Assembly (NCBI RefSeq): GCF_000004195.4 | Contig: NC_030684.2 | Coordinates: forward strand, 105,973,929 to 106,037,928 | DNA from: Xenopus tropicalis | Taxonomy: Eukaryota; Chordata; Amphibia; Anura; Pipidae | Direction of reading: 5' to 3' | Length of the DNA stretch: 64,000 bases | The notes under the pieces: generated by a model | Told to the model about the DNA's origin: nothing | The model's database searches: none | The model's input: the letters and a program-made list of their open reading frames with translations, nothing else | Shown: piece by piece, positions 54,416 through 64,000 of the stretch | Layout: every line of letters starts with the position of its first letter | Numbering within the stretch: the stretch's first letter is position 1 | Made by a program: the position numbers and the translations under genes

Positions 54416-54951
54416 ATTTTTGTACGGCATTTTGACCCTGCACCCACAGCTGATCAACCAGTACGGATTTGACTGCGGCTGATTATAAGGGGTGGGGGTG
54501 TCACAGTGCACTATGCAATGCAATAGCTCATAGGAAAATACAACCTGATATTAAAGTAATTTTGCAATTAACAGCCAGCAGCACTGAAAGATAGCTGCTG
54601 AGCAAAATGTAATAGTTTAGCTGAAGAAAACTGCAAATATATTTTAAGTAGCTAAATCTTACACTGTCTTTATGGACTTACAGTTATTGCTGGGCCTTCT
54701 CCTATTCATTTAATTATGACTTTGTAATTGCTGCCTGCTTGGTAGTCATTAATGACTAGAAACCAGATAGCAATTACAAGTCCAAGCCCTAAATAAAAAT
54801 CTAAATAGGTAATGAACCATACACAAAGAAAAAAAAATACTAATTTTTCAAGGTCTAAACAATAAAAATTAATTTTAAGTAGAACTACCCATTTTATCAA
54901 CTTTTTCTAAATCACTCAATTTGAGGGCCAATTGGTATGTTGATTTTCCAG

Positions 54952-55031
54952 ATCATCCACTCCGCTGTCCTACCGAATTACGTTTGTTTGTGTTTGGACA
55001 CAGCAGAAATGGACCCATCAACACAGCTGAG
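54952..55031 (+). other. Exon-like segment of unknown gene
   Basis: An 80-bp stretch lies between a plausible acceptor (ttgattttccag) and donor (CTGAG|gtgaga). One frame is open throughout: two bases, then HPLRCPTELRLFVFGHSRNG followed by PINTAE, ending on a codon boundary. I do not recognise the family and found no neighbouring exon. It would be on the strand opposite stard9. A 26-codon open frame is not rare by chance. Confidence 0.25.
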
Positions 55032-56309
55032 GTGAGATCCAATATCCCCTTTTTGCCTCCAAAACTGCTCTTTTCTTAGGGTTATAATACTTATAATTAA
55101 CCTACTTCAAATTATTAGCACATGGTATGCTAGGGGGCAAATATAGGTGTTCTCTGATTGAACTAATTAATGACATCCAGGTGACCCAGTATTATGTTTC
55201 TGAAATGGAAAACCTGACTTCCAAAATCCAGACGTAACAGGATCAGTGTCAACAACTACTGCTTCCCTTAACACCTGCTCATTTGTCCTAATCTGGGAAG
55301 TTATTTAACTTTACACTGACCTCAGACTACCTGAAATTTACAGTAAAATAATGTGCATATGTCTGGCTAACAATAAAAATTTAGCTATAGAGAAGTGTAA
55401 GATTATGCTGCCACCTGCTGTTCAGTTTCTATTTGTACACTTTCACTTTGTCTTATTTTTATTTGGTATTTTATCTTATGGTATCTGTATAATGCCAACA
55501 CATTTCTCTACTTCACAGAGATTATATTCACATCAGTCTCTGTCCTAGCAGTGTATACACCAAAAACACAGGTAGATAAGATGTATGTTCTTTGTCCCAC
55601 ACAGGGCTATCAACTTTCCTGGAAACAAATTGGCCATCCTATATTTGTAACTTTAGTCTCTATTAATATTATCTTTACTGGCCAGGTGGCCATCCTAGTC
55701 CCACCACCAGCAGAATGCACTAACATGGTATACTAGTACAGCAACTAACAGTTACTCTGCAGCAGTAACTATGTCCCGCTACCAGGATTCTAGTATAGTG
55801 CACTAACAAATGAACAGTGACTCTGTATTAGCAGCCACAGAATTGGAGAGCTTCTTCCTGGAAACTGCCCTGGAAGGTTCAACAGTCCCTACTGCTGTGA
55901 ATGACAGAACACCACTCAATACAGCAGCACATATTAGTACACATGTCAGGACACACCTTCATACATACAAATGACAGCTGCACCTTTACATAATAGGTGT
56001 ATGTTGCAAAGTTTGCTGTCAGTAGATACAAACATAAAACCAAAAGGTTCATTACAATACATATATCACATTTGTTTTTCATAATAAAGACATCTTGAAT
56101 GGTCAAAATAAGCGGTGTATAAATGGTTTTCAGTTACGGATCCCATTCCTGATTATCTGTCTCTGTTCTCATAAAATTGTTGGTCCCTGGTAGCTGCAGC
56201 CTCATACTGGTTTCTTTGTTTCTTTGCATCCAGAGACTGAGCCACAGCCTAGCCACATGATCTGTGTGTGCATGCATGTATGGGCATCATCAGCTCATCT
56301 ATATATTTA

Positions 56310-56395
56310 TATATTTATTATAATGCTTGCTCCCCTTGTGTGTGCTCTGCGTACCCTAGTAGTGCTTTATAAGTAATGTTATACATACATACCTG
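56310..56395 (+). repeat. Retroposon 3' tail
   Basis: GTACCCTAGTAGTGCTTTAT followed by ATAC units, as in the tails at 25.3 and 59.5 kb. Confidence 0.5.
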
Positions 56396-56440
56396 TAAAA
56401 TCTGTTAAAATAAATGTATGTACTGTAAGACTATATGTAA

Positions 56441-56907
56441 AGGAGAAGTAAAGGCTAATAAAGAGTTAATCTCAAGCTACAGGCATACCTTTAGTTCTCT
56501 CAATAGTGCCCTTAAGTCTCCCCATATTTCTCCCATTCAGAAGATCTGAAGCCTCACAGGAAAAAAAATGCAGATCACTGTAAAGAAAGCTCCCATAAAG
56601 CCTCACTCCTGCACCAAGACCAAAACTGGTGTACATGCTCAGTGTGTAAGACTATGAGGAAGCTTCCTGCTGATTGGCTCAGATCCACATTCCTAAGGGG
56701 GGTTGTTCTTAGCATTCTTGAGGGAGGGGGGAGCAGGAGAGGGGAGAGAGGAGGGAGCTGCTTGTCTCTGGCACAGGAAAACAAAAAGACAACAAATCCT
56801 TTTTCTTTTGATAGATAAATCAGTGCAGCGTTTCTGTGAGTGCTTATGGCTGTATTTACATAGACCTTTCTGATAAAGCTTACTTTGTTTTTACCTTTCC
56901 TTCTCCT
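56441..56907. mobile_element. T2/Kolobok-type MITE, 467 bp
   Basis: Left AGGAGAAGTAAAGGCTAATA and right TTTTACCTTTCCTTCTCCT are inverted ends. The right flank is TTAA, the left is mutated to GTAA. It has a purine-rich GGGAGGGGGGAGCAGGAGAG stretch and a TGATTGGCTC CCAAT-type motif inside. Confidence 0.75.
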
Positions 56908-58255
56908 TTAAGAATAGTCAAAGCAAAAAGAAGCAACTGATCAGTGCTAGGAGTTATAAGAGAGTTGACAAGTTAGTAAATGTGCCCCATAGTGACTACT
57001 TTGTCATAATAAAGAATATAAGGGCTCGTGTACAATGTCATATGCAGTGGGCAAAGTGCAAAAAATGCTGCAATCTGCGCAAATAGCTACAGGACTATCC
57101 CGACCCTATCTTGCGTATCATTTTGAGGGCTGGTAGGACATGGAGCCCACATTGTGGCCCTGTCCATGGGACATGAGCTGCATGTCCTGATGTGGCAGAG
57201 TGCAGCATTGAAAGGGGCACAAGTGCTTAGGAAATGAGCACTACTAAGGGGCACACTCTTGTGTCACTTTTTAATGGTATAGATGCATGTTATTTGTTAT
57301 TAGATTCGTTTATTTTTGTTGTTCAGATTATTTTTGTCCATATTCTACAAAACTACTAAATTCTGGGCTAATTATCCAATATATTTAAATGAAAATAATA
57401 ATGTATGATCGATGGAGTCCATAGACAGGCTTGAGGCCATACAAATAATCAGCCCTTCAGTTACAAAGGTTTAGCCTAAATCCATACATTTGCTACAGTT
57501 GATACAACAGACTTATTTTGACATTACTAACCCATGTTATAATGGCATTTTACCACTAGATGCTGCTATAATATAGCTGCTTACACATACTGGCAGCCAA
57601 GCCAGTCATTTCTAGATGATTCAACTACTTAACAAGTTGCCAAATTGAACTTTAGAGAACTATAGGAGGAGGGAACTGACAGCAGTGTATCTGTGTTTGC
57701 TGAGGAATTACTACAATTGTTTCTACCCAGGATAGGCCATCCTTGCAAGACCTATGGGCAGTCTGGGGCAACTAACTGGCATTTCTGAGTTCTAGCGTTT
57801 CTAAAGTTATGCATTTGGGTTTTAAAAATAAGCACTTTACATTTTTATACCCTTTCTGGGGCTCAGAAAGGGTAATCCTTAATGGCAAAGGAACTAGGAG
57901 AAAATGTTTCTAATTAATTGTAGGCTGTGTGTGCATGTATTCTTTTTGTGCACAGTGCTGTGTCATGGGTCCATATAATTTATGTGTTGCAAAAATTTTT
58001 AATTGCACTCCACAGTGTGATGTGTGTGTTGGTTGTGTCTTAGTTATATAGACTACAACACAGTTGGGGACCTATCACCCAAACCTTATCAGATCAGATC
58101 TTATTAAACCACTACATCCCCTTTATTTTGAGGAAACGGGCACTTTGTTAATAAAATCAGTGTGTTTTCAGATAGCATTTTTAGCGGCAGACTAAAAACA
58201 GGAAGAAGAGAAATGCTAATAATTCAAAAAGTATAATGATGCTGTAGGGCCATCT

Positions 58256-58282
58256 TTATATATATATATATATATATATATA
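58256..58282. repeat. (AT)n microsatellite
   Basis: About 13 AT units. Confidence 0.95.
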
Positions 58283-58627
58283 GGCATCCGGGGTTCTGGG
58301 TATAGGGTGTCAGTTTTAGGGGGGCGGCCCTTGGGTGCTTATATAATCTGAAAAATGTAAAAAAATAAAAACCCTCCCCAGTTGCTGCCAGATTATACCT
58401 ATGCAAATCAGACGGCGGAGCTGGGCGGGGGGTTCAGAGGGTGATGTAAGGGGGATAGTGAAATCACTTCCAGCGCAAGTGACACCATGCCTAGCGGAAG
58501 TGTTGCCACTTCCACATCAGGGGGCGTAGGTCAGGTGCTTTGGGTGGCACCAAACCTAAATACAACCCTGTACAGACCAGCTGAAAAGTTGCTTACAATA
58601 AGTTCATCTGTAACACTAATTAATTAA

Positions 58628-59066
58628 AGGAATACTGTCATGGGAAAACATTTTTCTTTAAAAAAACACATCAGTTAATAGAGCTGCTCCAGCAGAATCC
58701 TGCATTGAATCCTCCATTTTTTAAAACCGCAAATATATATATTTTTTATATTTAATTTTGAAATTGCAGCTCCCAGTAGATATCAGAATAGCACTCAATA
58801 AAAAGAAATCCAAGCCCGGCTTGGAACTCCTCCAGTTACATGGGAGTAAGAGAAACAATAGGTTACCTGAAAGCAGGTCTAATGTGTAGCGCTGGCTCCT
58901 TCTGAAAGCTCAGACTCAGGCACAATGCACTGAGATGGCTGCCTACACACCAATATAACAACTAAAAAATACATTTGTTGGATCAAGAATACAATTTTAA
59001 ATTTGCTATGTAAAGAGTGTAACTTAGAAATAAAAAGTACACCATAAAAATCATGACAGAATCTCT
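58628..59066. mobile_element. T2/Kolobok-type MITE, 439 bp
   Basis: Left TTAA|AGGAATACTGTCATGGGAAA, right CATGACAGAATCTCT|TTAA, perfect TTAA duplication. Confidence 0.82.
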
Positions 59067-59334
59067 TTAAGTAAAATACAACATCCTCTAAAACATCCTT
59101 TAAAAGTTTGCACCACATCTGGTAACCCATTTCTGTGACCAGTAAATTCTAGCTCCTCTTTGGTGGCTATTGGTTACTAAACTAGGTGCAAAAATAATTT
59201 TAGGACATTATAAGCCACTGGTGAGTCCCATGACTCTATAAAAGCATGAGGCTGCACCTGACCTGGGAACTAGCACTTATATTGTAGTGTCACCCACTGT
59301 GACCTACAGCACTTATATTTGCCTGCTTGTGTCT

Positions 59335-59545
59335 GTAATTTACCCTCCCATATAGATTGTACGCTCTACGGGGCAGGGACCTCCATCCTCTTGTGTCTTT
59401 GACTCTTATCTTATTGCAACTATATCTTTTATTTGTATTTATCTATTATTATCTTAATTACCCCGTTTATATTAATGTATTCTAATGTACAGCGCTGCAT
59501 ACATAAGTAGCGCTTTATAAATAAACATATACATACATACATACA
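59335..59545 (+). mobile_element. SINE/LINE-type retroposon 3' end
   Basis: GATTGTACGCTCTACGGGGC, then GTACAGCGCTGCATACATAA, GTAGCGCTTTATAAATAAA and an ATAC tail. It is the best-preserved copy of a tail family also at 25.3, 35.9 and 56.3 kb. The parent element is not identified. Confidence 0.6.
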
Positions 59546-60737
59546 TGAGGCTTAAGGCTGTGTGCTTTAATACTTGTCACTTTTAACATCCTCATATTTT
59601 ACAACAGAGGGTACATTATTTATTGTGATACACAAGTTTTACTTAGTCATGTGACATAAATGACATCACTAAGTACCCATTATACCTGATGGCATCCCTA
59701 TGCGCTGTTTATAAGAATATAATTTACAAGATATTCAAGGTTCTTTATTTATTCTATATATATTATAACTGATCGTGTTATTATTTATGATATCCAGTGA
59801 TGTATCTGTTTTATATAGGGTTTAACACAGTGGCAAGAATGATTATGCCACATATTGTGTGTGGGTGGAGCATAATTCTCTTTTGCTGAACACCTATAGA
59901 TTTTGCTGCCCAAGGTAAAGAATACCATGACTTGTGGCAGTTTCACCCCAGGCAAAAAATTCCCTAGGCATGTACCCTTTAGACAAACATTCTGAATGAA
60001 GAATCTGAAAATGCTTTGCAACACAGTGCTTAGCTTTACAATTAGCCTTTATGCTAGCTTGCTCATGCACAACATTTTGTCTTGATAGGAATGTGAAAAT
60101 CTATTGCATTGTGAGTTCACAGCCAACAATGCCTGCCAAAGAATAATTACACATTTAATGTTATGCAAAGGGAAACAGAAAAGGAACAGGTCATACTTTG
60201 TTTTGATATGACGAACACATGATGACAAAGGAGTTATGAAACTTATTTGGTACACAGGAATTTTATTTCCCATGAACATGAAATAATTATCTAGTTGGAC
60301 AGCCCTATTCTAAATTAAACCTGGGTAATGGAAGCTGTAGCTTAACAACAGACTGGACATAAGAGTTTTTTTCTATTTTACTCTACAGAGGGTGATTTTT
60401 AACAAGGGGTTTCCCCATATTCATGTCTGTGATGTATTTTTATTACCCTAGTAGCAGACCTGACACAAGAGATGTTACACAGAGAAAGATCTATAGGGAA
60501 CAATGCATAATCCTCTGTGTCCCGCCCCAGAAATATTAAAGCTTAAAAGTGAAGGATCTGAGGTACTGATCAGAAGGTCACAGATTTCCCTACAATGCAG
60601 AATCCTGAGGGACCTGAACATTAGCTGTTATTCTGATTCTGTAAGTAAGAAAAATGTTTATTAGAAGATACAAGAAAAACCCCAGCAGTTCAGTAGCAAT
60701 TGAAAAAAAAAAAATTTTCTTTTACAGGTATGGGACC

Positions 60738-60969
60738 CAGTGTCGGACTGAGATGCCAGGGGCCCACCAGAAAACCTTGGACCATAGGCCCACTTTCTAA
60801 CAACCTCTTTATTATCCAAGTCTCTTTTCTCTATCCTTCCATCTCTTTTTCCCATAAAGAAATAGGGAATGACCATGCAATTGGCCAAATAGTTAGAAGC
60901 AAGAGGGCTCACTGATACCAGGGCCCACTGGGAGTTTTCCTAGTATCCTGGTGGGTCAGCCCGACACTG
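60738..60969. mobile_element. hAT-like MITE, 232 bp
   Basis: Ends CAGTGTCGGACTGAG and GCCCGACACTG are inverted repeats. Flanking 8-mers atgggacc / atgagacc match at 7 of 8 sites. It carries GGGGCCCACCAG and CCTGGTGGGTC inside. Confidence 0.75.
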
Positions 60970-61756
60970 ATGAGACCTATTAAACAGAATGCTTTGGTCC
61001 CTGGGGCCTAGATTTTTCGAATAAGGGATCTCCATGCTAGTGATGTGCAGGTCAACAAAAATTCAACCTGCACCTGACCCTAACTCTCTCCCTAGGGTGC
61101 CCGGCCAGGGCTGGGCACCTGGATTTGTTTCAGATTTGTCACAGCTTTGTCACATAATAAAAGCCGAAAATAGGGGGAATTCTGCGAAAGAATCATTTTT
61201 TGCACAAGAAAATTGTAATTGTAAAGAAATTTGAGCGTTAGTATATGCCCCCTGTTAATTTCAAGATTTCAAGGCAATCTTGGTTGAAGACCACTGGAAG
61301 AAGAGATAAGCAAACTGAAATATTTCTTAATTCAAGTCCTTATATATAAAATATATATATGTAACTATTATTCATATTGCTGGTATGGAATTCTGCATTC
61401 ATTGTTTAATAATAATACAACTATGTTAATTAATCACATGTACAGGCCATTGTAATATCACAGTTCTGACATCATTATACATAAGAAGGCTTCTTAAACA
61501 CCATACTTTTTGCATAATGTTTAAACTACAAAAAATCAGAAGGGATGCTAGGGATGATAAGCGGGAGAACTAAGTAGGAATGAGGGCCCACTGGGATATT
61601 CCCTGGTATCCTGGTAGACCAGTCCAACTTCTTGGCAGAAAACTCTGCACTATACTGATATGTAAGTCCTAATAAGATTGAGATTGATTTATAGTTTGGA
61701 CCCGATCAGCATCTGCCAGGCAGTGTTTTAAAACCCAGCAACTAAGCTATAGACTA

Positions 61757-61788
61757 TGTAAGAAAGTAACATCTTGGTTTTTGCCATT

Positions 61789-61824
<36 letters not shown>

Positions 61825-62488
61825 GTTTATAGCCACCATGTCTTATGGGTAATGTAGGCTTACTAGAAAACCAATTTTCTAGTAAGAAAAGTACTTTACA
61901 TTCCAATCACACCCAGCCTAAAACTATACATATCAAAGGGTTTTCCTGTAAATGCCAGTTGGGCTGTATGTTAGCTACAGGAGCCATAAAACGTATTTCT
62001 GTGTGCGAGAAACCTTTTCAACAGTTTCCGAACAAAGGCTAGGTGTGGTTTTATCAACCTCATCTGATCAGTTGGGATGTAAGCTCTGGGGTTGGTATTG
62101 AAAACCTGGATAAATTGGATAAACACTGGGGGGTAGTGGGGGGCAGCTGTTGAGAAGAGAGAGAGAGAGCAGCCTGTGAGGAGACGGGGGCAGCAAGTGA
62201 CAAGACAGCATGTGAGCACTAGAGGAGAGAGGAAAGCCATGTTGGGAAAAAGGAAGCTGACATATATATAATATATATATATATATAAAATGTATAATAA
62301 TATAAAACTGTATATAAAGTAATTATTTTCTCAGTTTAAATTATCACTTAACTGTAACGATTGCTTGATTTATTATTCAATATATTCCCTTTAATATATA
62401 CCTATTGGAGTGGATTATTTGTCTGCTTCTCAAAAGAACCGTGACCCGAGTGAATAATATTATTATTAATATTATATAAAATCTTACA
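61757..62488 (+). mobile_element. Solo LTR, 732 bp, same family as 21.9 kb
   Basis: Starts TGTAAGAAAGTAACATC, ends AAATCTTACA. It shares GGTGTGGTTTT.ATCAACC.CATCTGATCAGTTGG and TTATTTGTCTGCTTCTCAAA blocks with the nested LTR at 21,895. No clear target duplication remains. Contains (AT)n runs. Confidence 0.75.
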
Positions 62489-62934
62489 GATAAGATGGGC
62501 AAGCCAGACAGGCATGCAATGCATGACATATAATTCATAAATATAATATTGGGTAATAATATTTATTTGTGTCTTGTTTTGGATGTCTTAGTTAAAAAGT
62601 TTGCCCTGGTCACATGCTTAGGAGAGATTGCAAAGTGTATGCACAGATCTCCAAATTAGGGTAAGGGCCAGGGAAATCCAAGAGAAATGTCTGTCCAAAT
62701 CTAAGGGTAAAGGTGCACTGTTTTTTTCTGCCTGTTGAAAAGCAGAATAGTATAAAAGTCTGGCTGTGCAAACAGAAAATCTAGAATAAAAGATTCTTAC
62801 TTTAAATTATTTAGTCAATTCTTTAGAATTTTTCTAAAAATGCTGCTGCTATGGCCATTAGCAACCAGCAAACAATGGCAGAAAACAAGAAGGTGTGCAA
62901 GGATGCAGCAATGAGCAGCTCAAACAGAGGCTAA

Positions 62935-63146
62935 GGGCCGTGGAAGACGGAGAGATTAGTCGCTGCGATATGCCGAAGTTGCCTTGAGAGGAAACTTCGG
63001 GCGACTTTGGCAAATCATAGCGGCGCGTATGCCATCCCACTGGCGATTTACAATTACCACCAGTGGGATGGCATTTCGGGAAGATTAGTCGCCTGTGACA
63101 AGGGAGATTTGTTGCGGGCGGCTAATCTCCCCGTATGCCACAGCCC
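62935..63146. mobile_element. Harbinger-like MITE, 212 bp, third copy
   Basis: Ends GGGCCGTGGAAGACGGAGAG and a near-complement with TAA / TTA flanks. More diverged than the 4.9 and 20.5 kb copies but with the same AGATTAGTCGC and GCGATTTACA blocks. Confidence 0.7.
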
Positions 63147-64000
63147 TTATTGTGCAGAATGATAAGCACATGGAGTTTGCTACCATATACATTTCAAAGA
63201 ACTAAAGAGGTTTTGTTCCTATAGCTAAGATATAACTTTTATTGTAGATCAGTTAAAAAATTCTATTTACAAAATTAAATACCTGTCCAGTGTTACTATT
63301 TACGTTTGAGGTCAGGGTTCTGTGCAGGCCAGTCCAGTTAATTTCCAGCTCTGAAATGGCCACACATTCAGAATATTTTAGGAAACATTTAAAAATAAAA
63401 CTTATTATAGTAACAAAGGCAATAACCTTTATCCTTGGACCCCTTTTTCATTTCATAAAACATCTCTAGTAATTGTTTGGCCTCAATGAACTTCATTGTA
63501 AAGACTTCTTTCAAACTTCATAAACTCTTACTTTTCTGTTAATAGATGGGATTGTTACGTGCAATTTTATAATATGAAGATGTTGGATTCCTCTAACAAC
63601 ATTAAGCATATGCCATTTATTACAACCAGATATACCAAAGAACCCATCCCTGCCACAATGGGAAGACTGGTACCATGGACATACTGTTATCAAAATGTAA
63701 TTTACAGGAGAAGTAAAGCTACTCAGACTGTAGATAATTCATTCTCATAGCCTCTGCAGTATATATGATCCATCACCACTCCTGATTCCAGTTCATTAGC
63801 TTCTTTTTTCTTTTGACTCTCAGTGCTGACTGTTTGGCCTTAGATGTGGACCTCCTACGTCAAACTTTTTTCAAATAATCTGGTCCTCCCCTAGTTATGA
63901 ACTATTGGTCTTAAACAGTTGACACATAAGGTCACAAGTAAGTCAGCAAGTGCAGTGAGCAAAGCACAATTTCATGCACATTTTTTCTCAGAATGCAGTG

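Larger units (their letters stand above)
51420..64000. other. 5' flank of stard9, no confident gene
   Basis: No exon was recognised by protein family on either strand. It holds MITEs, a solo LTR, retroposon tails, AT microsatellites and the two weak exon-like segments listed separately. The human neighbour genes of STARD9 (for example HAUS2) were looked for by remembered sequence and not seen. Confidence 0.5.

Noticed and set aside
1..64000. CRISPR-like arrays, bacterial operons or tRNA/rRNA genes
   Set aside because: The tandem arrays have no unique spacers, the window is clearly animal DNA, and no tRNA or rRNA sequence was recognised.

Overview
The window is vertebrate genomic DNA, almost certainly from a clawed frog (Xenopus; X. 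tropicalis is my best guess). Two things point there: split genes with GT-AG introns and a stard9 protein clearly diverged from mammalian STARD9, and a repeat population typical of frogs (TTAAAGG-type T2/Kolobok MITEs, Harbinger-like MITEs, hAT elements, Tc1, a CR1-like LINE). The species is inferred, not proven.

One protein-coding gene is certain. It is the 5' half of stard9 (also called KIF16A), a kinesin-3-type motor protein, on the minus strand from 50,725 (ATG) to 2,944. I read 20 consecutive coding exons, about 624 codons. Every junction keeps phase and every intron is GT...AG. The exons encode the complete kinesin motor domain (P-loop, switch I, switch II, the Ser/Gly-rich insert typical of STARD9), the neck, the FHA domain and the start of the long tail. 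The rest of the tail and the START lipid-binding domain lie beyond the low-coordinate edge. Intron 1 is about 10 kb, intron 2 about 3.1 kb and intron 3 about 18.7 kb; the other exons are packed between 18.7 and 2.9 kb.

Layout: 1-2,943 intron 20, holding a hAT element with a LINE fragment inside it. 2,944-18,726 exons 20 to 4, with a 496-bp element carrying a hammerhead-ribozyme-like core (4.0-4.5 kb), Harbinger-like MITEs (4.7-5.2 kb) and a second hAT copy (7.6-8.6 kb). 18,727-37,403 intron 3, with a third hAT copy containing a solo LTR, a Tc1 element nested in a retroposon tail, two transposon-borne minisatellites (52 bp x 12 and 39 bp x about 9), a T2 MITE and a possible plus-strand membrane microprotein at 33.8 kb. 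37,404-50,725 exons 3 to 1 with a fourth hAT copy. 50,726-64,000 5' flank: promoter-like motifs, several MITEs, a second copy of the solo LTR and one unassigned exon-like segment at 54.95 kb.

The most unusual material is transposon-related: four copies of one hAT family that each carry the same 34-bp minisatellite, a hammerhead-like ribozyme core with decayed relatives elsewhere in the window, and several datable nested insertions. Most long open frames outside the stard9 exons come from tandem repeats and are not genes.
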